Below, piece by piece: positions 44,692-49,808 of a stretch of DNA of 49,808 nt. The stretch spans positions 5,358 through 55,165 of the forward strand of contig MTND01000001.1 in the NCBI GenBank assembly GCA_002010305.1, in the 5' to 3' direction. The first letter of the stretch is position 1, and every line of letters starts with the position of its first letter. This stretch comes from Archaeoglobi archaeon JdFR-42. GTDB taxonomy: Archaea; Halobacteriota; Archaeoglobi; Archaeoglobales; JdFR-42. Both the position numbers and the translations under genes were made by a program. The notes under the pieces were generated by a model. It worked only from the letters and a program-made list of their open reading frames with translations. It had not been told where the DNA came from and searched no databases.

Positions 44692-45174
44692 ATGCTTCTG
44701 TTCGGTCACATCGGAATTACCATCGGAGCAGCTCAGTTAATCGAATCAAAGCTGGGAATCAGGATAGACTACAGATGGATAGCCTTTGCTTCGTTGCTAC
44801 CTGATATGATCGATAAACCGGCAGGGATGATACTGCTTCCTCTGGATAACGGCAGGGTCTTTGGTCACACCCTCCTGTTTCTTCTTGTGCTGTTGCTGGC
44901 CGGATCCAGATACAGAGGATTTCTGTTCCTGGCCTTTGGCTCTCTTTTCCATCTCTTGGAGGATGAGATGTGGAATGAGCCCGTAACGGTATTCTGGCCC
45001 CTGTTAGGAGACTTTCCTGCCGGAGAACCCATCACTCTGTATGAATATTTGGAGAGGGTCCTTTATGAGTATGTCCCTTCCTTCTCCCGTGTGTTCATTT
45101 CGGAGGTTATTGGCTCTATCATACTCGTAAGATTTATGTGGACAAGATATGTTGGAAGGCCTGAAAAGGCCTGA
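44692..45174 (+). CDS. Membrane-bound metal-dependent hydrolase, YdjM/DUF457-like
   Basis: 160 residues with four predicted helices. LFGHIGITIGAAQLI at the N-terminus, ASLLPDMIDKPAGM, GRVFGHTLLFLL and FGSLFHLLEDEMWNEPVTVF reproduce the spaced His/Asp pattern of the LexA-binding/YdjM group. The family is predicted to be a membrane hydrolase, without proven substrate. The ATG lies about 25 bp from a TATA box, so the message is probably leaderless. The last codons belong to a short tandem repeat. Confidence 0.65.
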   Translation: MLLFGHIGITIGAAQLIESKLGIRIDYRWIAFASLLPDMIDKPAGMILLPLDNGRVFGHTLLFLLVLLLAGSRYRGFLFLAFGSLFHLLEDEMWNEPVTVFWPLLGDFPAGEPITLYEYLERVLYEYVPSFSRVFISEVIGSIILVRFMWTRYVGRPEKA

Positions 45175-45200
45175 AAAGGCTGAAAAAGCTTGAAAAGGTT
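45156..45200 (+). repeat. Tandem repeats of about 10 bp over the gene end
   Basis: Four imperfect units aaggcctgaa, aaggcctgaa, aaggctgaa, aaagcttgaa follow one another. The first unit and a half encode the end of the protein (RPEKA and the TGA stop); the rest is downstream. Confidence 0.6.
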
Positions 45201-45247
45201 TTGTGAAGGCCACCATAACTGACATCATAGATACCCCAAACTAACCC

Positions 45248-45294
45248 AAACCGGCCTATCCTCATCCTGAATCGGTTCAGCCGGTCCGGTTTTT
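45248..45294. terminator. Compound hairpin between convergent genes
   Basis: aaaccgg (45248-45254) pairs with ccggttt (45286-45292), enclosing a second stem ctgaa/ttcag with a tcgg tetraloop (45267-45280). T-residues follow on the plus strand. It lies between the stops of convergent genes at 45174 and 45299, so it may end both transcripts. Confidence 0.5.
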
Positions 45295-45298
45295 CAGG

Positions 45299-45685
45299 TT
45301 AGACGAAACTTTCTATGGTCTGTCTGGATATTTTAATGTATTTTTTTACCACGGAAACAAAAATCTCCCTTTGCCTTGAAAACGTCATCCAGTATGTGTC
45401 GCTAAATCCGTCCATCTCTGTCAGTTCCTTCAGTATCAGCCGTATCTGTGCATCAGATATTTTATATCTCTTCTTTCCGAGGTCTTTTTTCATTTTTGAG
45501 AGGCAGTTAACAAAGTAGCCTATATTCTTCCCTTTATCCGAGGAGACGTTTTTAACAGTCCCACAGTTACCGCAGTAAGGGTGTTGTTTGATTATGCCGT
45601 TTTGCATGGGGAGCCAGTCAGCTCCCACGGATGCGTGTTTGCATCCCGGTACATCATTCCTTGTCAGATCTCCTGAAAGAGACAT
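45299..45685 (-). CDS. Orphan 128-residue protein with a CxxC zinc-like knuckle
   Basis: 128 residues from the ATG at 45685, placed about 9 bases after GAGGTG; a GTG at 45697 adds four residues. It has a Cys/His cluster in the first half (GCKHASVGADW; HPYCGNCGTVKN; VNCLSKM) followed by a basic helical second half (KKDLGKKRYKISDAQIRLIL, then TFSRQREIFVSVVKKYIKIS). The layout suggests a zinc-binding N-terminus and a nucleic-acid- or protein-binding tail, which is inference. It forms a two-gene unit with the 46-residue gene upstream, behind a structured leader. Not recognised. Confidence 0.55.
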   Translation of the reverse strand: MSLSGDLTRNDVPGCKHASVGADWLPMQNGIIKQHPYCGNCGTVKNVSSDKGKNIGYFVNCLSKMKKDLGKKRYKISDAQIRLILKELTEMDGFSDTYWMTFSRQREIFVSVVKKYIKISRQTIESFV

Positions 45686-45699
45686 TCTCTGAATCACCT

Positions 45700-45840
45700 C
45701 TATTTCCCGGTCTGCATGGGAAATTCAGAAACAATCCAGAAGTGATCATGGGGCACTTCAGGATTACCGATGCCATATTCTTCTGAACCTGTCCAATCAC
45801 CTTGGCTATATATGCCAGATAAAGGCAATTCCGTTTCCAT
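45700..45840 (-). CDS. Orphan 46-residue protein after a pseudoknot leader
   Basis: ATG at 45840 has a clear GGGGAG site (45848-45853) seven bases upstream, better than that of most genes here; in-frame codons upstream fall inside the leader structure. The product is acidic and Gly/Trp-rich: METELPLSGIYSQGDWTGSE, then NPEVPHDHFWIVSEF. It ends TAG, overlapping the ribosome binding site of the 128-residue gene, so the two should be translated together. Too short for fold assignment; the W, H and D content would suit a small binding or regulatory peptide. Confidence 0.5.
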   Translation of the reverse strand: METELPLSGIYSQGDWTGSEEYGIGNPEVPHDHFWIVSEFPMQTGK

Positions 45841-45876
45841 CGTATATCTCCCCTTCTGATCCATAGTGTTTACTGT

Positions 45877-45956
45877 GGCGTTGTTATGTGAACTGGGCTT
45901 ACACCTGCAATACACATAACGCCCCCCAATACTAATCCAGCAAAGCGATTGCAGGT
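45877..45956 (-). ncRNA. Predicted H-type pseudoknot leader (candidate riboswitch)
   Basis: In minus-strand order: ACCTGCAAT (45956-45948), GGCGTTATGTG (45923-45913), ATTGCAGGT (45911-45903), CACATAACAACGCC (45890-45877). Segments 1 and 3 pair perfectly over 9 bp; 2 and 4 pair over 11 bp with a 3-base bulge. The interleaved order 1-2-3-4 makes an H-type pseudoknot with a single base between stems, allowing coaxial stacking; the loops are 24 and 12 bases. The TATA box at 45983-45990 predicts RNA to begin near 45959, right at the first arm. The ribosome binding site lies 24 bases after the last arm. It does not match the TPP, fluoride, SAM or preQ1 riboswitches as I know them. Confidence 0.6.
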
Positions 45957-45982
45957 CTCATTATAGTAACAATTATTAAACA

Positions 45983-45990
45983 AATTTAAA
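45983..45990 (-). promoter_or_regulatory. TATA box of the pseudoknot-leader transcript
   Basis: The minus strand reads aaaaac followed by TTTAAATT, a good BRE-TATA pair. Standard spacing puts the transcript start at about 45959, three bases before the first pseudoknot arm. Confidence 0.5.
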
Positions 45991-46351
45991 GTTTTTGATT
46001 ATATGTCCGGTGGATAATTTTTCATTACTAACCAAATTAGTAGAAAAAATTTCAAAAAATTGGTTAAGATTTTACACCACTCCCCTGTGGTTTAAATTGC
46101 TGAAATCGAGAAGGAAGTGGTTTTATAATGAATACGGTCATAGATGTGAACACATCATGCAAGATCTGAGAGTAAATTGGTGAAAGGGATTCCTGTATTT
46201 TTGCAGATAAGAAGGAAGTTGATGAATGATAAATGATAAGCCAGACCCCTCAGATTTTTTGATTAATAATACGAAGAGCTTTGGCTATATAGAATGACCT
46301 CACACCGTTTCTACTACTTCATCTCGTTCCTTATAAGTTATAATGGAAAAA

Positions 46352-46359
46352 TTTATATT
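46352..46359 (+). promoter_or_regulatory. TATA box of the candidate small RNA
   Basis: tttatatt preceded by ggaaaaa (BRE-like) predicts transcription from about 46380, exactly where the long hairpin begins. Confidence 0.45.
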
Positions 46360-46378
46360 GACTAATGACCATGATAAT

Positions 46379-46434
46379 AAGGACAACCATTGCAGTCAAG
46401 GCCAGTCTTCCTGCGATGGTTGGTCCCTTTTTCC
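46379..46434 (+). ncRNA. Candidate hairpin small RNA with T-rich end
   Basis: ggacaaccattgcag (46381-46395) pairs with ctgcgatggttggtcc (46411-46426): 15 pairs, one G-U wobble and one bulged G, around a 15-base loop. Two further A-T pairs extend the base after a bulge. tttttcc and then attttatttttcc follow. With a TATA box at standard distance, this is a complete small transcription unit of about 55 bases. A 28-codon frame (MIIRTTIAVKASL) overlaps but has no ribosome binding site, and the one-sided wobble and bulge fit RNA better. The alternative is the terminator stem of an unseen upstream transcript. Confidence 0.45.
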
Positions 46435-46572
46435 TATTTTATTTTTCCAAGATTTGAACAGGTTGAGTGGTTAGACGATTAACACCTTTAGATAGATTAT
46501 TGGAGAAAAAGATAAATTGGAGAAGATGATAATTTGAAATGAATTGATTGATAGTATTAAGTGGGGGGTAAT

Positions 46573-47028
46573 ATGGCAAGACTCAATGAAAAAGTCCTAG
46601 CTAGCCTTATCAAAAGAGCCCTGGAAATCGAGGAGAACAACACCAACATTACCATGAAACTCTTCATGGTTGAAGACAACACTGAAAGACGGAAAGTCTT
46701 CTACGAGATCATCCGGGATTCAGAGTTCCATAAATCCATCCTCACTGACTGGCTCGAATGGCTCAAAGGGGAACTACCTCCCGAATCTCCCGTAAAGGAT
46801 TACAGCTTTGAAGAGATGTTCATCGATCAGAAGCTCCACACTCTGAAGAAGATCGAGACCATGGCCAGAGATTTCTACAGATATTTCCTCAGCGATCTGA
46901 ATGCTTCAGATCTGGAGAGGCTCATAGGGAAGGAGAATGGCGAAGAGCTGATATCCACCCTTAAAACACTAATTCAGGAGAAGGAAAACCACCTAAAAAT
47001 GGTTGAGCAGCTCCAGCACATGGGTTGA
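46573..47028 (+). CDS. Ferritin-like/rubrerythrin-type four-helix protein
   Basis: 151 residues from the ATG at 46573 with ggggggt just before it. Four amphipathic helices are visible. Acidic/His pairs recur as in ferritin-like diiron proteins: EIEENN in helix 1, RDSEFHKSIL in helix 2, MFIDQKLHTL in helix 3 and QEKENHLKMV in helix 4. The ExH pairs of helices 2 and 4 resemble the diiron ligands of rubrerythrins; there is no rubredoxin tail. Stands alone after the candidate small RNA. A role in oxidative or iron stress is inference from fold. Confidence 0.55.
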   Translation: MARLNEKVLASLIKRALEIEENNTNITMKLFMVEDNTERRKVFYEIIRDSEFHKSILTDWLEWLKGELPPESPVKDYSFEEMFIDQKLHTLKKIETMARDFYRYFLSDLNASDLERLIGKENGEELISTLKTLIQEKENHLKMVEQLQHMG

Positions 47029-47567
47029 TTCTAAGGATCCTACTAGCTGGTGGTAATATGAGATAAGATGAAGTAGTGTATGGTGTCGAATGCGAAAAAT
47101 TCAGGAAAGTCTTAACGAAATGATTTAGATGTTATGAAAGAACGTGGAAAAGCTCAAACAGTGCTGACAGGTGATTAAAAACGTTAGAAGTGGGAAGGTG
47201 TAATGTGGTTGTGTCCTTCAGAAGAACCCTTAAGGAATGTTTTTAATTTTAAGGAATGATAAATTTATCTGGTTTGGGTTTATATCGTATGCTCAATAAT
47301 ATTGCTCTTCTCTCGAGATGATTTAAGGACTTCTAGGTATTCCTGAAATAAGGCTATTCGATTTTTGATCATATTTTTATGAAATATGTAAGCAATCTGG
47401 TGTGGTATGGGGGTAGTAGTAGCATAAGGATATATAGTTAACCAGAGAACCGAAATATTTAATAATTATTAAATCCTTTCCAATAGGTAAACCCTGTAGA
47501 TGAGGTTGTGGGTTTTTTTTAACTTGCAGCCTTTTCTGCTTGGGTTACGAGAAGGGGGATATTTTAG
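47029..47567. other. 539-bp intergenic region with promoter and attenuator-like hairpin
   Basis: No supported coding frame. The decamer ttaaggaatg occurs twice near 47231-47263. TATA-like elements at about 47431 and 47454-47463 precede a hairpin, aaaccc (47489-47494) with gggttt (47510-47515), whose end runs into eight Ts (47513-47520). This terminator-like element is about 48 bp before the lipoprotein start, so it lies within that gene's probable leader. Confidence 0.4.
47489..47520 (+). terminator. Hairpin plus T8 in the leader of the lipoprotein-M6 operon
   Basis: A 6-bp stem with a 15-base loop followed by eight Ts. It would stop transcription from the TATA box at 47454-47463 before the structural genes unless read through; a tiny 35-40 base RNA is the other outcome. 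Confidence 0.4.
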
Positions 47568-48095
47568 ATGAGGAGTCTAGTACTCCCCATTCTGGGTAGG
47601 TGGGACTCTTTAAAGTTTAATAGACTTAAAATTTCCAAGAATTCAATAAAAAAAGCAGTCCCGAGTCTCGTTACACTTCTAACCCTTGTGTTTCTTACAG
47701 TTTTGAGTGGAACTACTTTAGGAGGATGCGTTGAGCAGAGGGAAAACAACCTGTCAAAAGGTAAAAATGATAACGTACCACCAGCTCCCGCTTCAATGTA
47801 TCTGTCTTTAGGTGAGTCCAAGCAATTAAGTTACTGGAACCATACCATAACAGTTAGCTTTACGTCATCCAACATGGACAGGGTAATTATTGTTACTGTT
47901 GATGAGCAATCTAAGACTTTCATAAAAAATGTGAGTGATAATCCACGAGGTATTTATTGGGAAGAAAATAATCTTAACTTTGAGATAAAACCGGTTTTGT
48001 GGGAGGTAAGGGATAATAAGGAAATTCCCATTTATGAAAAAACTTGGAACACGTCTGAGATCTATTTTGAAGTTTATTTGAGTGAGGTGAGATGA
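47568..48095 (+). CDS. Lipoprotein-like exported protein paired with an M6 protease
   Basis: 175 residues. A basic stretch (residues 1-30), a hydrophobic segment (SLVTLLTLVFLTVLSG) and the lipobox-like LGGC at about residue 53 indicate export with lipid anchoring, although the n-region is unusually long and a later non-ATG start is possible. The mature part is beta-rich with sequons (YWNHTITVSFTSS; IKNVSDNPRGIYWEENN). The stop overlaps the start of the M6 protease gene (ATGA), so both are made together. It may be a surface partner, propeptide-like inhibitor or substrate-recognition module for the protease. Family unknown. Confidence 0.6.
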   Translation: MRSLVLPILGRWDSLKFNRLKISKNSIKKAVPSLVTLLTLVFLTVLSGTTLGGCVEQRENNLSKGKNDNVPPAPASMYLSLGESKQLSYWNHTITVSFTSSNMDRVIIVTVDEQSKTFIKNVSDNPRGIYWEENNLNFEIKPVLWEVRDNKEIPIYEKTWNTSEIYFEVYLSEVR

Positions 48096-49808
48096 TGAAA
48101 AAAATCATCTTGTTATTTTTGTTAGTTTTCATCCTGTCGTTATATAAAGTCTCAGCTGTCCCAGCAGTATCTGTTGTTCATACACTGAAACAAGATGATG
48201 GAACGGAGTTCCAAGCCATAATGTGGGGAGATGAATGGCAACATGGTTGGGAGACCATTGAAGGGTATACAATTGTGTATGATGATACCTCAAAGAACTG
48301 GGTCTATGCTATAAAAGATAGTAGAGGATCACTTGTACCTTCTGGATCCATTGTAGGGAAGGATCCTCCTCCTTCTGGCGTAACAAAGCACCTAAGGCCT
48401 TCTCCTCGAATGCAACCTCCTGGTGTGAGAGTATCTGGTGTAGTAGGAGTATTATCGGCTCCTCCTCCCCCCAGCAAGGTAGTACCCCCCACAGGAACTG
48501 CAAACATTCCTGTTATATTGATAAATTTCAATGATACAACCACTACCTATAATTCCTCAGACTTCAACACTCTCATTTTTGGTAGTGGCACCAATAGCAT
48601 GAAGGATTATTACGAGGAGGTTTCTTACGGGACGTTTAGCATATCTCCAGGTCCAAGTGGTGTTGTGGGATGGTATACAGCAGCTTATTCCCACAACTAC
48701 TATGGACAGAATGATGCATATGGAAGGGATATGTGGCCAGGAGACCTCGTTTATGAAGCTGTTGCAGCAGCAGATCCTCTAGTTGACTTTTCAGCATACG
48801 ATAGTGATGGAAATTGCATTGTTGATGTTGTTGCGATAGTTCATCAGGGAACTGGCGAGGAGACAGGTGCTGGCTCTCCAACGGATATATGGTCCCATAG
48901 GTGGACCCTTTATGGGGCCTGGTACTATGGCTATAGCCATTACCCCCTGTATAACACAAGTGATAGTGATACCTCTTGCCCTGCTGGTTATGTAATCAAT
49001 GATTATATCATAATGCCTGAACTTTATAATTCCACCACAATCTCGACGATAGGCGTGTTTACTCATGAATATGGCCATGCTTTTGGTCTCCCAGATCTAT
49101 ACGATACAGATTACAGTTCAGAAGGAATTGGTAGATGGGGGCTTATGGGAAGTGGTAACTGGCTTGGTAGCCCCCCTGGCTCTTCTCCAGCACATATGTC
49201 TGCATGGTCCAAGTACTACCTGGGCTGGGTAAATCCAGTCAAGGTTACCGCATCTCTCTTCAATGAGCCGATAAACCAGAGTGAAACCTATGATGATGTC
49301 TACATGCTTCTCGATAATCCTGGCGATAGCCCTGGCAACTTGGACTGGACAAGATATGGCAATGGAACTGGAGAATATTTCCTCATTGAGAATAGAAGAA
49401 AAACGGGTTTTGATGCTTATCTTCCTGGAGAAGGTTTGTTGATCTGGCATATCGACGAGAGCCAAGAGGATAACACAAATGAATCTAATTATCTGGTGGC
49501 TCTCGAGCAAGCTGATGGTCTTTTTGATCTGGAAAATGATATCAATCGAGGCGATGCAGGCGATCCATGGTATAACTCTGTGATCGGGTTTACTGAAGCC
49601 ACAATCCCGAATTCAAATCTGTATAATGGGAGTTTGAGTGGTGTTAGAGTCACGAACATAAGTCAATCTGCCACCATTATGACTGCCAATCTGATAGTTG
49701 GCTGGCCTCCACCCACCATAACCTTCGTCTCTCCAACTCCCTCCAACAACTCCGTCATAAATGTCAGCTATGTTTACATCAACATAACCGCCAGCGAACC
49801 CTTAAACA
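48092..49808 (+). CDS. Secreted M6-family metalloprotease (immune inhibitor A-like), partial
   Basis: 572 codons are visible before the right edge. Signal peptide MMKKIILLFLLVFILSLYK, then SAVPA. A propeptide-like region contains a Pro-rich linker (KDPPPSGVTKHLRPSPRM). The M6 catalytic domain follows: THEYGHAFGLPDLYD carries HExxH and the third ligand Asp, with WGLMGSGNW (the M6 Met-turn), LIENRRKTGFDAYLPGEGLL and WHIDES. The visible end enters an Ig-like or PKD-like repeat (ITFVSPTPSNNSVINVS). The enzyme is exported and would digest extracellular protein. Co-translated with the lipoprotein-like gene. Confidence 0.9.
   Translation, partial: MMKKIILLFLLVFILSLYKVSAVPAVSVVHTLKQDDGTEFQAIMWGDEWQHGWETIEGYTIVYDDTSKNWVYAIKDSRGSLVPSGSIVGKDPPPSGVTKHLRPSPRMQPPGVRVSGVVGVLSAPPPPSKVVPPTGTANIPVILINFNDTTTTYNSSDFNTLIFGSGTNSMKDYYEEVSYGTFSISPGPSGVVGWYTAAYSHNYYGQNDAYGRDMWPGDLVYEAVAAADPLVDFSAYDSDGNCIVDVVAIVHQGTGEETGAGSPTDIWSHRWTLYGAWYYGYSHYPLYNTSDSDTSCPAGYVINDYIIMPELYNSTTISTIGVFTHEYGHAFGLPDLYDTDYSSEGIGRWGLMGSGNWLGSPPGSSPAHMSAWSKYYLGWVNPVKVTASLFNEPINQSETYDDVYMLLDNPGDSPGNLDWTRYGNGTGEYFLIENRRKTGFDAYLPGEGLLIWHIDESQEDNTNESNYLVALEQADGLFDLENDINRGDAGDPWYNSVIGFTEATIPNSNLYNGSLSGVRVTNISQSATIMTANLIVGWPPPTITFVSPTPSNNSVINVSYVYINITASEPLN

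Noticed and set aside
45697-45705. UAG read as pyrrolysine, joining the 46- and 128-residue genes
   Set aside because: The codons after the TAG run directly into TGA in the same frame, and the next gene is in another frame with its own ribosome binding site.
45995-46183. 62-codon plus-strand frame starting with TTG
   Set aside because: No ribosome binding site, non-ATG start, overlaps the promoter of the pseudoknot transcript, and no family resemblance.
47320-47375. C/D box guide RNA (gatgat then ctga spaced 25-30 bases)
   Set aside because: The C box is imperfect and no internal D' and C' boxes are present.
1-49808. CRISPR array, insertion sequence or prophage genes
   Set aside because: No regularly spaced identical repeats, and no transposase, integrase or phage structural gene is recognisable.

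Overview
The window reads as archaeal, most likely a euryarchaeote with an anaerobic, C1-linked metabolism. The sequence evidence is: formylmethanofuran dehydrogenase genes (fwdDBAC), a four-subunit pyruvate:ferredoxin oxidoreductase, the archaeal IMP cyclohydrolase PurO, TATA-like boxes about 25 bp upstream of many start codons (leaderless promoters), and GGTG/GGAGG-type ribosome binding sites. No mcr gene is present, so I cannot say methanogen, methane or alkane oxidiser, or Archaeoglobi-like sulfate reducer. No rRNA, recognisable tRNA, insertion sequence or CRISPR array was seen.

Layout. 1-2.9 kb: a large secreted right-handed beta-helix (NosD-like) surface protein, running off the left edge and apparently frameshifted in a (TA)6 tract. 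3.1-6.2 kb: sdhABCD operon (minus strand). 6.3-13.5 kb: small membrane protein, nicotinamidase, GYD protein, ThiC, a KaiC-like ATPase with a lost P-loop, a DtxR-type metal regulator, FdhD, an RHH protein fused to a PurM/AIR-synthase-like domain, a DUF1405 membrane protein, and a PadR regulator with a metal-binding Cys tail. 13.5-17.0 kb: porGDAB-purO operon (minus). 17.2-23.6 kb: fwdDBAC-fdhA operon (plus) and a 49-aa membrane peptide. 23.8-27.0 kb: amino acid permease, CPBP membrane protease, Ser-rich membrane protein. 27.5-44.3 kb: a surface-glycan locus with DUF1616 protein, three sugar epimerases, flippase, GT-C type membrane enzyme, alkaline-phosphatase-superfamily protein, two GT4 glycosyltransferases, WecB, a GlmU-like enzyme and GlmS. 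44.7-47.0 kb: YdjM-like hydrolase, two small orphan genes behind a predicted pseudoknot leader, a candidate small RNA, and a ferritin-like protein. 47.5-49.8 kb: a lipoprotein-like protein and a secreted M6 metalloprotease (cut by the right edge).

How the genes fit together. POR, Fwd and FdhA handle acetyl-CoA/CO2/formate interconversion on ferredoxin. FdhD, about 5 kb away, would deliver sulfur to FdhA. Succinate dehydrogenase/fumarate reductase covers a membrane electron-transfer step. GlmS, GlmU-like and WecB supply UDP-GlcNAc and UDP-ManNAc to the glycan locus, whose products may decorate the sequon-rich surface proteins at both ends of the window.

The most unusual signals are the H-type pseudoknot predicted at the 5' end of the mRNA for two small unrecognised proteins (45.70-45.96 kb), a TATA-driven, 15-bp-hairpin small RNA candidate 400 bp away (46.38 kb), and fdhA sitting inside the fwd operon.
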